Assembly: GCF_003719335.1 (NCBI RefSeq)
Contig: NZ_RIAS01000003.1
Coordinates: forward strand, 248,001 to 312,000
DNA length: 64,000 nt
Direction of reading: 5' to 3'
Source of the DNA: Paenibacillus amylolyticus
GTDB lineage: Bacteria; Bacillota; Bacilli; Paenibacillales; Paenibacillaceae
Shown: piece after piece, positions 46,652-55,372 of the stretch
How positions within the stretch are numbered: the stretch's first letter is position 1
How the letters are laid out: each line of letters begins with the position of its first letter
Notes under the pieces: model-generated
Told to the model about the DNA's origin: nothing
The model's database searches: none
What the model saw: only the letters and a program-made list of their open reading frames with translations
Position numbers and translations under genes: made by a program

Positions 46652-47077
46652 CTAAATAACCTTAATCGTTCCGTAGATCATGTACATCCCGCAGTGAAGC
46701 TCATATTCTCCTGGGGCGACGTTCTGATCAACGGTGTAGTAGTTATCTCCCTTTTGCATATAAAGATCCATGCCTAACTTCTCTGCAGCGACAGATTTGA
46801 CGTGTGTCACGCTTCGGGTCAGGATGAAATTAATTTTCGTAGGCACTCCAGATTTCACCTCAATGACATTCGGCTCAAATCCTTCGTTGCTCACGTTCAC
46901 ATTAATGACCTCATATCCCTTCAAATCCTCCGGTGTTTCGACCTTGGCCGTTACTGCATTGCCCGATCCCGGGGATACGTCTTTGCCCATGAAGTATACA
47001 AAAAATCCACTAAGCAGAGCAATCACAGCCACACCCAAGGTTAAGATCGGCCATGTCTTTTTAAACCAGTTATTCAT
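46652..47077 (-). CDS. membrane-anchored cupredoxin-domain protein
   Basis: A 141-residue protein with one N-terminal membrane helix (WPILTLGVAVIALLSGFFVYF, about 8-28) and an outside beta-barrel of about 100 residues. EVINVNVSNEGFEPNVIEVK is the standard opening strand of small cupredoxins. The last strand contains the ligand cluster HCGMYM, with Cys, His and Met suited to a copper site; a second His is in SVTHVKSV. AAGGAG lies seven bases before ATG 47077; a GTG six bases upstream is too close to it. Likely copper binding or electron transfer at the cell surface. Confidence 0.85.
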   Translation of the reverse strand: MNNWFKKTWPILTLGVAVIALLSGFFVYFMGKDVSPGSGNAVTAKVETPEDLKGYEVINVNVSNEGFEPNVIEVKSGVPTKINFILTRSVTHVKSVAAEKLGMDLYMQKGDNYYTVDQNVAPGEYELHCGMYMIYGTIKVI

Positions 47078-47179
47078 ATACACACTCCTTATCCCGTTGT
47101 CCCATCTTCATTTTTAAGTGGATGGATGTACTATACAAGCATACCCCATTCTTAACTTAATGAAAATGACCCCTCTGGG

Positions 47180-48148
47180 CTATCCGGAATATACAGGTGT
47201 GCTCCGACTTCGCCGTGCTCTCATTTTGTACAATTCTGGCAGAGCCACACCAATCAGTACGATCACGACACCAAACCACTGTAGAGCGCTAACATGCTCA
47301 TGCAGTACGATGGAGGATAAAAGCACCGCAACCGGAAGCTCAACTGCCCCCAGAATACCTGCCATATCTCCACCAATATGAGGTACGCCGATGGCGAACA
47401 GCACTGGAGGGATAAAAGCACCAAAAAAACCAAGCAATAATCCAAATATAAGCAGTTGACTCCAGATTAGACCGTTAAAGAGGAAAGTCGGCGGGAACAA
47501 GATGCACAGCAGAATCAATCCGCCTGTAACCATCCATGCACTGCGAAATGCAGGGTGTCCAGAAGGAACCGCTTTACCGCTGAATAATACAAACAAGGAG
47601 TAACTAACAGCAGCCATTAATCCGAGCGCAATCCCTAAACCACTGAGTTTACTAATGCCCTGTTCCAGAAAACCTGCTGCCAGCAAGGTTCCCCCAAACA
47701 GAATAAAGAGGGTCAGGAACGTAATTTTGTCTGGACGCTGACGTTTGCTAATCGCCTGAATCAGCACGCTAATCCACGTAAATTGGAAGAGCAGGATGAT
47801 CGCAAGTGATGCCGGAATGTAACGCAACGATTGGTAATATACGAGTCCCGTAATTACGGTTGGTGTCCCGGCGGCCATTAGCATCAAACGTTGTTTCCAA
47901 GTTAGACGTGTGAAGACCTGTGAAGGGCTAGCCGATGCAACCTTAGCCTGGCCACCAGCAGCCTGTGCTTTGCGTTTAGCTCTAAAACGTGTGTATAGAG
48001 CCAGCATCCATGACAAGATGAAGCCGGTAATCAGTTGTGTTCCCACAACCTCACCAAGTTGATATCCCTGGCCATACGCCAGTACAACAATGGTGGACAG
48101 AATACCATAACTCATCGCGCCTGCAAGGACTGACAAATAATATTTCAT
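47180..48148 (-). CDS. EamA-family (DMT) transporter
   Basis: A 322-residue drug/metabolite transporter with ten hydrophobic helices in two EamA repeats (about 1-150 and 160-300). ASLAIILLFQFTWISVL and LGAVELPVAVLLSSIVLHE are the conserved repeat ends. AGGAGG lies ten bases before ATG 48148. The 5' leader carries a promoter, a purine-riboswitch-like junction and a terminator, so the transporter is probably switched on by a small ligand and may export it. DMT members move purines, amino acids or drugs. Confidence 0.9.
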   Translation of the reverse strand: MKYYLSVLAGAMSYGILSTIVVLAYGQGYQLGEVVGTQLITGFILSWMLALYTRFRAKRKAQAAGGQAKVASASPSQVFTRLTWKQRLMLMAAGTPTVITGLVYYQSLRYIPASLAIILLFQFTWISVLIQAISKRQRPDKITFLTLFILFGGTLLAAGFLEQGISKLSGLGIALGLMAAVSYSLFVLFSGKAVPSGHPAFRSAWMVTGGLILLCILFPPTFLFNGLIWSQLLIFGLLLGFFGAFIPPVLFAIGVPHIGGDMAGILGAVELPVAVLLSSIVLHEHVSALQWFGVVIVLIGVALPELYKMRARRSRSTPVYSG

Positions 48149-48226
48149 GTGTAATTAACCTCCTGATGATTCAATAATGCGCCCCGTGTCCGGGCTCATG
48201 TAAGGTCACAACCACGTATTAAATGC

Positions 48227-48358
48227 AAAAAATCCTAACTCCGAGCAAGGAATATATTGATTCCTTTGCATCGTAGTTAGGAAGTATAGGCTTCCCGTAG
48301 AGACCCTCGCCCTGTGTACACTTTCGGCCTGCGAGGTTATACGAAATGAAGTATGCAA
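48227..48358 (-). promoter_or_regulatory. purine-riboswitch-like leader with terminator, upstream of the EamA gene
   Basis: Minus strand. A three-way junction can be drawn: P1 CGT/ACG with outer pairs, J1/2 ATAA, P2 CCTCGC/GCGAGG (48331-48336 with 48305-48310), J2/3 GTCTCTAC (48297-48304), P3 GGGAAG/CTTCC, J3/1 AACTACG. These junctions match the purine riboswitch core (AUAA, GUYUCUAC, ACUACG). The two hairpin loops do not: L2 is 20 bases and L3 is CCTATA, with no AUAUGG or CCGUAAA. A terminator (AGTTAGGA 48275-48282 with TCCTAACT 48233-48240, then a T-run) uses the P3, J3/1 and P1 strands, so ligand binding should turn the gene on. Confidence 0.65.
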
Positions 48359-48391
48359 TTTAACTATCGCTCATGTGTGACGACTTTTCAT

Positions 48392-48420
48392 ATATTACAT
48401 GGGAGGTCAGGTGGTGTCAA
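48392..48420 (-). promoter_or_regulatory. promoter of the EamA transcript
   Basis: TTGACA (48415-48420) and TAATAT (48392-48397) are 17 bases apart, about 35 bases before the riboswitch-like structure. Confidence 0.75.
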
Positions 48421-48506
48421 CCCATTTCTTTTTAATTTCGAACTTACAAATTTTTAAAATTGTAAACTTTAAACGGCCAATCTCATTTGTTCACTCTAGC
48501 GCCGCT

Positions 48507-50714
48507 CTAACTTTCCCACTCTAACGTCTTTTGCAATCCTGATTTCAATCCTTCGAGGTCTAGCCCATCCACCGCGAAAGCTTCACGAATCAAAGGTGGT
48601 GCTATAAATTCATCATATTTGCCAAGATACGGTGCTTCATCCTCAGCAAGCAGATCAGATGCATCCTGAGCCGTTCGACACTCACTCATCATCTCGGCTA
48701 ACAAGGTTCGTTCATCCACTTTGCCTGATACCACAAAATAGTATGGTTCCATCGGCACAACGGAACGCAAAGCGAGCCTTTCAGACAAATTATGTTTCAT
48801 CAACCGCTCCAGCGTGCGAAACGATTTGCTTCCTACCCACGGCAACACATACATGGAATCACCGCCCGCGGGAATGACGACCTGTTTGAGCAATCCGCTC
48901 TCGCGAGCCAGGCGACGTGCACGCTCCAAACGGTTCACCGCTTGTGGAGACAGATACGGGTATATCACGGATTCGGACAGCACTTCGCGCATTTTTTGTA
49001 CGACCGCGGTATGAATATCTCCACCTGCACCAAGCCACAGTGTATCGACTTTGCCCTTCGCGGACTTCACGTACACAGCCTTGTGCTTGTGATCCACCTC
49101 TTCCACCTTCCACAGCTTGCCAGCGAGCGAGAAACAATAGCCTGGCGGCGGCACGGTCGTGATCGACCCGATCTCTTCCGAACCGTTCAGCACTTTATGC
49201 TCTTCATCGTCCTTGAACACGGCATAGAAGCGATAGTTGTTTACGATCTTTTCACCCGTGAGTCCGATAATCAGCGTCTGTTCCTCCGTCCATTGCAGAT
49301 GATCTGTCGCAATCAGGTAATTCAGGAACGTTTGATATTGATCCGGTGTAATCTCTGAAAACGGCGCCAGGGAGAGGATCGCGGCCGCAAGCTCTCTTGG
49401 CTCAGCCTCCCCCATACTTTTCAACATGCTCATCGTCTGGTGATAGAGAACGCCAATGGGCATTTTCCGAGCTTCAAGTGGCTCTACCCATTTGGTTTTA
49501 ACATACAGCTCAATCACAGCTATTGCACGCATTAATGTCCATGGCATACGAGCGGGCAACTGCGCTTCCTCGTCTTCTTCCTCCGGGCATACAAAAAGCA
49601 TCTCCGATGCCATATCATCACGCCTACCCGAGCGACCTAGCCGCTGAACGAAACTCGAAGCACTATAAGGTGCCCCAAGCTGAACGACACGTTCCAATTC
49701 TCCCAGATCAATGCCGAGTTCCAGCGTAACCGTCGCCGCAGCGACAGCAGGACCTGCACCTGTCCGCAAAGCCGCTTCGGTTTCTTCTCTCAGCATGGCC
49801 GATATACTTCCATGATGCACATGGAACACATCCCGCTCTTCTCTGCGCGCTGCAACACGGCGCATCTCCAGAATGGTGACTTCCGCATCCGTGCGGCTGT
49901 TGGTGAAAATCAGTGCTTTTTTGCGATAGGTGCTCTCGTAAATAAAGTCGTAATAGGCTTTACGCGCATGATGAAGCTGCTCAGCCTGCTCTTCGTTCTG
50001 TGCATCCGGGAATGAAAAATGCTCCACCCGCAGCCGCAGCTTGCGTCCGCCCGGGGAGGATACTACATCGACGCCTTGCCGCGTCCCTGCTGCAAGCCAA
50101 GCTGTCGCTGCATCATAATCGCTAAGTGTAGCGGATAGTCCAACTCTTCTAGGGGAACAGCCCGCCATACGTTCGATTCGAGCTAGTTGACTCAACACCT
50201 GAATGCCCCGATCTGCTCCCATAAACGCATGTACCTCATCGATAATGACATAACGCAGATCATGAAAAAGCGCTGGAATCGCATTCGGACGATTCATCAA
50301 GAGCCCTTCCAGCGATTCGGGCGTAATCTGCAGCACACCTGACGGTTTTTTCATCAGCTTGGTTTTCTCAGACTGCGGCACATCCCCATGCCAATGCCAG
50401 ACAGGAATATTCCCTTCCGTGAGCAAGTCTTTGAGTCGTTCGAACTGGTCGTTAATCAGTGCTTTTAAAGGGCCAATATACAGAATTCCCACCGACTTGG
50501 AAGGCTCATCATACAGTTCAGTCAACGCGGGAAAAAAAGCGGCCTCCGTCTTGCCGGAAGCCGTCCCCGCCGCAATCAGCATGTGGTGAGAGGAATGAAA
50601 ACAAATGTTGCACGCTTCAATCTGCGCAGGACGCAGCGATTCCCATCTTTTTTTATATATAAATTCCTGCACAAACGGGGCCAGTCTATAAAATGGATTT
50701 GGATTGTCACTCAT
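48507..50714 (-). CDS. Lhr-like superfamily 2 DNA helicase (BrxHI-like)
   Basis: A 735-residue DEAH-type helicase. RPAQIEACN is the Q-motif region, AGTASGKTEA motif I, VIIDEVHAF motif II (DEVH), GLSATLS motif III, ALIFTNSRTDAE motif IV, VTLELGIDLG motif V and VQRLGRSGRR motif VI. The second half resembles the Lhr C-terminal winged-helix and accessory region (GEKIVNNYRFYAVF, PPPGYCFSLAGKLWKV). The start overlaps the stop of the ATPase gene by four bases (ATGA), so it is coupled to it. In type 2 BREX systems a helicase of this kind (BrxHI) accompanies the ATPase BrxD. Here the partner genes are a BrxD-like ATPase and a TerB protein. Confidence 0.88.
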   Translation of the reverse strand: MSDNPNPFYRLAPFVQEFIYKKRWESLRPAQIEACNICFHSSHHMLIAAGTASGKTEAAFFPALTELYDEPSKSVGILYIGPLKALINDQFERLKDLLTEGNIPVWHWHGDVPQSEKTKLMKKPSGVLQITPESLEGLLMNRPNAIPALFHDLRYVIIDEVHAFMGADRGIQVLSQLARIERMAGCSPRRVGLSATLSDYDAATAWLAAGTRQGVDVVSSPGGRKLRLRVEHFSFPDAQNEEQAEQLHHARKAYYDFIYESTYRKKALIFTNSRTDAEVTILEMRRVAARREERDVFHVHHGSISAMLREETEAALRTGAGPAVAAATVTLELGIDLGELERVVQLGAPYSASSFVQRLGRSGRRDDMASEMLFVCPEEEDEEAQLPARMPWTLMRAIAVIELYVKTKWVEPLEARKMPIGVLYHQTMSMLKSMGEAEPRELAAAILSLAPFSEITPDQYQTFLNYLIATDHLQWTEEQTLIIGLTGEKIVNNYRFYAVFKDDEEHKVLNGSEEIGSITTVPPPGYCFSLAGKLWKVEEVDHKHKAVYVKSAKGKVDTLWLGAGGDIHTAVVQKMREVLSESVIYPYLSPQAVNRLERARRLARESGLLKQVVIPAGGDSMYVLPWVGSKSFRTLERLMKHNLSERLALRSVVPMEPYYFVVSGKVDERTLLAEMMSECRTAQDASDLLAEDEAPYLGKYDEFIAPPLIREAFAVDGLDLEGLKSGLQKTLEWES

Positions 50715-52087
50715 AGTTCGAACTCCGCCAGAAAATCATCCAGCTCATCCGGCTCCTGTGTTGAACCAGACGTTCCACGACCCGAACTGTTCGCCTGTAC
50801 TGCACGCTCACCGAGTAGCTGCTCATATGTGACATCAGGATTCTGTTGCAGCGTATGTAACACATCCATAAAGTCCCGCACCACTTCTCGTGTTGTCAAA
50901 AGCTCATCCGCACCCAAACGATTCACAGCCATTTGCATAAAATCAACTAATTGTTCATCGCTCAAACTCGCCGTATACGCAAAATGAAGGGCATGAATCT
51001 GGCGTAACTTTTGTAACAAAATCAAAATTTCTTCATGCGATAACATCGCAAGTTTGATAATGGGACCCGTATAATTCGCATATGCACTTGCGGCATAACG
51101 ACCGTCAATAAGTCTGGAACGAAGCGCTTCATAGCTGAATAAACCACGGCGTTCATCTTCTACAAACTGAGGAGTCCCCCCCACAAAAATGCCCAGGTGC
51201 TCGGCTTTCCCCTGCATTGTATCATTAAACATCGTCAGCAGCTTCTCGTAGTTACTTTGACGCGAAACGCTGTTTGTAATTTTATACAGATTCACTGCTT
51301 CGTCGATAAAGAGCAACAGCCCTTTGTAACCGATGCGCGCCGTAAATTCAGACCATAATTTGAAATAGTCATACCAGTTGTCATCATCGATAATTACACC
51401 CACGGAGAGCTCTTTCTTGGCCTCCGTTTTGGTTGCGAATTCGCCCCGAAGCCAGCGGAGTGCAGACTGTTTCAGGTCATCATCGGCAAGTTTGTAACCA
51501 TTCCAGTAAGAAGCAAGCACTTTGGCAAAATCAAAACCGTGAACCAGATTCTGCATCTCACCTGTCACCAGGTAAATCTGTTTCTCTACCTCCAGTGGTA
51601 ACGCAGGATCATCTGGACGTATATTCAACTGGGTCATCGCTGTTTGCTGCAAGCCTGCAATCCATTTTTGCAAAATAGGCTCCAATGCCCCACCATCCGG
51701 GCGTGTTCGTGTAGACAATCGTGTCATCAGCTCACGATAAGTCGCCAAACCTTGTCCTTTCGCGCCAACAAGTCTACGCTCTGGGGAGAGATCCGCATCC
51801 GCAACCACAAATTCACGATCCATCGCATAGTTACGAATCATTTGCAAAAGAAAGCTTTTACCGCTGCCATAACGGCCAGTAATCAATTTAAATGCCGCAC
51901 CGCCTTCAGCGATGTTATCTAAATCTCGCAGGATTGCCTCTACTTCCGGCTTTCGTCCTACAGCAATTTGTTCCAGACCAATCCGCGGCACGACACCTGC
52001 CGTTAATGAATTCACCAGTGCGGTGGTCAAGCGTTTTGGAATCTTAAGCTGGTTTGGTTGATGTTCATTCACTCTATGCTCCGTCAT
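50711..52087 (-). CDS. BrxD-like P-loop ATPase (DUF2791 type)
   Basis: A 458-residue ATPase. Walker A is LITGRYGSGKSFLL and Walker B LLLFIDEAVNLY. GLEQIAVGRKPEVEAILRDL, the conserved lead-in, and the GGTPQFVEDERRGLFSYEAL arm are typical of the BrxD/DUF2791 group, ORC/STAND-like ATPases linked to DNA processing. ATG 52087 has GAGGTG seven bases upstream; a GTG at 52096 overlaps the stop of the TerB gene. It is the middle gene of a tight three-gene operon. No methylase (PglX) or phosphatase (PglZ) of BREX is nearby. Confidence 0.87.
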   Translation of the reverse strand: MTEHRVNEHQPNQLKIPKRLTTALVNSLTAGVVPRIGLEQIAVGRKPEVEAILRDLDNIAEGGAAFKLITGRYGSGKSFLLQMIRNYAMDREFVVADADLSPERRLVGAKGQGLATYRELMTRLSTRTRPDGGALEPILQKWIAGLQQTAMTQLNIRPDDPALPLEVEKQIYLVTGEMQNLVHGFDFAKVLASYWNGYKLADDDLKQSALRWLRGEFATKTEAKKELSVGVIIDDDNWYDYFKLWSEFTARIGYKGLLLFIDEAVNLYKITNSVSRQSNYEKLLTMFNDTMQGKAEHLGIFVGGTPQFVEDERRGLFSYEALRSRLIDGRYAASAYANYTGPIIKLAMLSHEEILILLQKLRQIHALHFAYTASLSDEQLVDFMQMAVNRLGADELLTTREVVRDFMDVLHTLQQNPDVTYEQLLGERAVQANSSGRGTSGSTQEPDELDDFLAEFEL

Positions 52088-52092
52088 GTCAA

Positions 52093-53673
52093 TCACCTCT
52101 TCACATGTTCAAATACATCGATATAATCAGCAACGATTCGGTCACCATCAACCAGCAGGTCTCCGATGGTTTCCATTGCGATATCATTCATTTCATCCAG
52201 TAAAAGTGCAGGCATCGTTCCCGTTTCTTCGGCAAGACGCATCAAATCGCCATCCGGATGCTCACCAAGCAAAGCGTGGATGGCTCTTACATGCCGGGAG
52301 TCCAACCTCTCGGCGAATTCCCGCCACTCCTCTGATACATGGGCTTCCGCCGCTTCGTCCCACATAAGAACTTCATTCCACAAATCTGAACTCCCCGATG
52401 GTTGGACCCTGTTCTCTAAAATCGGTAGTGAACTGTCTTGCTGTTCTTGGCAGAGCAACTCATCTATTCCGTGTCTTTCATTCCCGTCTGCGTTTTCTTC
52501 AAGGCCAGATGCAGCCTCATCCGATTCGGAATGTGCATTATCTTCAATGCTCAGCGCCTTACGCACATATTCGCTATCCTCCTGCAAAGATGCCAATTTG
52601 GCCGTATCGATCTGAATGGCTGGCGCAGTTACGGCCTCAGCTTGTTCCATGGCAAAAGCTCTTTCCAGATAACGCTCAATCACACTGGCAAGCTCAGGCT
52701 CCAGCGTTTTACCGCGCAAACGACCTCGGAAGCCTAACAGTTCACGCAGCTTATTTTCCGTACAGCGGTAAATCCGGGTTAACCTCTTCACAAATTGTTG
52801 ATCCGATATGAAAGGAAAATGAGTGAACGTAACAAATCTGCCGTAAATGGACTCGTCATACACCGCTTTATGAAATAGCGTGCGTTTCACTGTCTGCTCG
52901 GCTTTCGGTTGGAGTTCAGGCAAGAGCCCTCTTTGTTGCGTCCGCTTCAAATACGAATCCATTACAGCCATCACTTTGGGCACATATCGTTCCATCCATT
53001 CTTTGCCGCCATCACGGTAAAAGGTGTTCATCGTAACATCATAGTCATAATACCATTTCAGCATATCCAGCGTTACCTCAGCGACATTCTCCTGTAACAC
53101 CTGTTGTAATTCCTTGTCCAACAATGATGCTGGCAAATAATCACCCGAAATCTTCATCACTTCACCAAATAATGCATGAAGATCGTGAACTAGAATGTAA
53201 TCGACCACCCACTCCTGCATATAAACATGAAGCTGAGGAAGCCGCTCTCGGTAATTCAACCATAATCGTTTTAATTGGAGATAACCATCCTCCGGATGCA
53301 ACCAGCCGATCCCGTTAATCAACTCGTAAACATGAACAAACAGATACGAGAGGTCGACATCCAGGTATCTTTCCTGGCGCACCTCCGTTCTCCAGTACAA
53401 ATACCATTTCAGCTGCGCATCATTCATCACCCCATACGTCGGCCAGTAGCTCATAAACGGAACAGGTGAAGTTTCTTCTTCCGTAACTTCTGCGAGGCGT
53501 CTAGCCTCCTCAACAAATCGCTTCTCCGAAGACAATACGGCTCCCTGCGACTTGTGTGGTTGGCGAATTTGCTTCTCCAAAGATGAACGATCAGGTATAC
53601 GAATCGAGGTTGTCTCTGTATCTTCACTTAGATCAATCTCCATGAATTCCAGCTGTTCCGAATGATCTCTCAT
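52093..53673 (-). CDS. TerB_N / TerB_C domain protein
   Basis: A 526-residue protein with the two domains that flank TerB in Ter-system proteins. The TerB_N part (about 75-290) has LKWYLYWRTEVRQERYLDVD, LSYLFVHVYELINGIGW and WVVDYILVHDLH. The TerB_C-like part is C-terminal (about 430-526). Between them is a low-complexity acidic linker rich in Ser, Glu and Asp (about 370-430). The central TerB domain itself is not evident. AGAGGTGG lies ten bases before ATG 53673; an extended -10 box is upstream. Ter proteins are linked to tellurite and phage resistance; the exact role of this subfamily is unknown. Confidence 0.85.
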   Translation of the reverse strand: MRDHSEQLEFMEIDLSEDTETTSIRIPDRSSLEKQIRQPHKSQGAVLSSEKRFVEEARRLAEVTEEETSPVPFMSYWPTYGVMNDAQLKWYLYWRTEVRQERYLDVDLSYLFVHVYELINGIGWLHPEDGYLQLKRLWLNYRERLPQLHVYMQEWVVDYILVHDLHALFGEVMKISGDYLPASLLDKELQQVLQENVAEVTLDMLKWYYDYDVTMNTFYRDGGKEWMERYVPKVMAVMDSYLKRTQQRGLLPELQPKAEQTVKRTLFHKAVYDESIYGRFVTFTHFPFISDQQFVKRLTRIYRCTENKLRELLGFRGRLRGKTLEPELASVIERYLERAFAMEQAEAVTAPAIQIDTAKLASLQEDSEYVRKALSIEDNAHSESDEAASGLEENADGNERHGIDELLCQEQQDSSLPILENRVQPSGSSDLWNEVLMWDEAAEAHVSEEWREFAERLDSRHVRAIHALLGEHPDGDLMRLAEETGTMPALLLDEMNDIAMETIGDLLVDGDRIVADYIDVFEHVKR

Positions 53674-53726
53674 GGAATTGAATCCACCTCTTTCAGGTCA
53701 AAATACGAACACGTGTATCCATACGC

Positions 53727-53735
53727 ATCATTATA
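53727..53735 (-). promoter_or_regulatory. extended -10 promoter of the TerB/ATPase/helicase operon
   Basis: TGTTATAAT on the minus strand is a TG-N-TATAAT extended -10 box 54 bases before the TerB start codon. No good -35 was seen, as is common for this class. Confidence 0.5.
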
Positions 53736-53822
53736 ACACTTGTCCGGCTTCTTTGGGCGGCAAAACCATACTTTCTTTTAGTACATAAGCACTGTATTTT
53801 TATGAATCAAATATAAAACGAC

Positions 53823-53880
53823 AAGATGCCTCTTATGGTTAAATGAGATTTCTCCTCATTCATCCTATAAGAGGCATTTA
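53823..53880 (-). terminator. large hairpin after the MATE gene
   Basis: ATGCCTCTTAT pairs with ATAAGAGGCAT around an inner ATGAG/CTCAT stem. It likely ends the cluster transcript; the T-run is weak on the minus strand. Confidence 0.65.
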
Positions 53881-53969
53881 CAATTTCGATTTCTGTTATA
53901 CAATAGACAGATCTTTATTTATAATTCAATGTTTTAAAGGGACATTTTGCTTACTCACTTGCACATGAC

Positions 53970-55352
53970 TCAATTTGTCACTTCTCTACTGTTTGAACTG
54001 TAGTCATAATCCACGACACCGGTTTTCTCCCATTTTCTTACTCTCCATCGTAGATAGTATACTAGCCCTCTGAGCACCTCATCAATGAATAATCCTAACC
54101 AAATTCCGAGTAAACCTAAACCAAAAACATAACCGAACAAATAACATAACGGAAGTCCCAAAACCCACATCACGATACAACCAACTACAGCTGAAAATTT
54201 TGCATCTCCTGCCGAAGCTAGTGAATAAGCTACGATAATATTCAAGGCTCTAACAGGTTCCCAAAACATACTAATTAACAATAAATTTTTGCACATTTTC
54301 AAAATCTCCGGATCATTCGTAAATAATCCAAAAATATAGTTCGAGGATAGATAAAATAGGAATACAACGATGAAATTAACCGACATACTTAATAAAAGAC
54401 TTCTGTGAAGTTGTCTGTTTGCACCGTCAAAACTTTTTGCTCCAACATTTCGGGCAATGAGTATAGATGTGCCCACACCTATTGCTACAGACCACGAAGT
54501 CAACAAAAGTAATACATTAAATGTATACGTTTTCGCTGCCATTGAGCTTATCCCGAACAATAAGATCAAATAAGTCATGACTACGCTAACTAGCTGCACG
54601 GACATAGGTTCTATTGTGGATGGGACACCAATATTAAGTATGTGTCTGACAATGGTTTTGAAATGTCTCTTAAGATCCTCAAGCTTGCACGTCACATGCT
54701 CCCTCCAGTGAACGAAGATCACTAAGAAAACAAGACCCACAACCTGGGCGAATACTGTAGAAAATGCAATCCCCACTAATCCTAGCTTCGGAATACCAAA
54801 AGCACCTACTAAACAAATATAATTTAAAACGATATTAACGATATTGTATAAAATTGCCCCTACCATGGTAACCCAGGTTTTACCTTTAGCCGTAAGAATA
54901 CCGTTATAAGTCGCTCGCATACATTCAAGAATCAAGGATGTTCCCGTTATACTTAAATATAAACTGGCAATGTTTTTATTTTCACCAGATAATCCTAACC
55001 ATGTCCCAATTACATCAGATCCGAAAAACATGCACAAGCTCACAACCAAACCCAAGCAAAACATTAATATGATCGATATAACATAAGTCACATTGACGAA
55101 CTCATTCTTTTTTGCGCCAAGGTATTGAGAAGCAACACTACAGCCAGCGTACCCCATTTGTTCGAATAAAGTATAAAATATCCCGTATAAGGGGAATAAA
55201 GCTCCGACACTCGCCGCATAATTTTCTGAGATTTGGCTCAAAAAAAATGAATCGGTTACCAAAATTAAATGTACCATTAATAGTTGTACACATATCGGCC
55301 ATGATAGTTTCCAAAGTTTATATTCGCTAGGCTGTTGAGATTCAATCACCAA
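53970..55352 (-). CDS. MATE-family efflux transporter
   Basis: A 460-residue exporter with twelve hydrophobic helices in two halves. MVHLILVTDSFFLSQISEN, GYAGCSVASQYLGAKK and the matching second-half GVGTSILIARNVGAKSFDGA are the MatE repeat signatures. The start is TTG 55352 (or GTG 55349) after AAAGAGGG. It is the last gene of the A+T-rich operon, 20 bp after the family 2 glycosyltransferase gene. In such clusters the MATE protein usually exports the finished small molecule and gives self-protection. Confidence 0.9.
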   Translation of the reverse strand: MVIESQQPSEYKLWKLSWPICVQLLMVHLILVTDSFFLSQISENYAASVGALFPLYGIFYTLFEQMGYAGCSVASQYLGAKKNEFVNVTYVISIILMFCLGLVVSLCMFFGSDVIGTWLGLSGENKNIASLYLSITGTSLILECMRATYNGILTAKGKTWVTMVGAILYNIVNIVLNYICLVGAFGIPKLGLVGIAFSTVFAQVVGLVFLVIFVHWREHVTCKLEDLKRHFKTIVRHILNIGVPSTIEPMSVQLVSVVMTYLILLFGISSMAAKTYTFNVLLLLTSWSVAIGVGTSILIARNVGAKSFDGANRQLHRSLLLSMSVNFIVVFLFYLSSNYIFGLFTNDPEILKMCKNLLLISMFWEPVRALNIIVAYSLASAGDAKFSAVVGCIVMWVLGLPLCYLFGYVFGLGLLGIWLGLFIDEVLRGLVYYLRWRVRKWEKTGVVDYDYSSNSREVTN

Positions 55353-55372
55353 TATATCCCTCTTTCCTTCAG

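Noticed and set aside
48268-48358. A standard guanine or adenine riboswitch
   Set aside because: Junction strands match but the L2 and L3 loops lack the conserved kissing sequences, so it is listed as a variant.
48792-49358. 188-codon plus-strand frame opposite the helicase gene
   Set aside because: Shadow of the conserved helicase; composition and lack of ribosome site argue against a gene.
48507-53673. A full BREX system
   Set aside because: Only BrxD-like and BrxHI-like proteins are present; no PglX, PglZ, BrxA, BrxB or BrxC homologs are visible.
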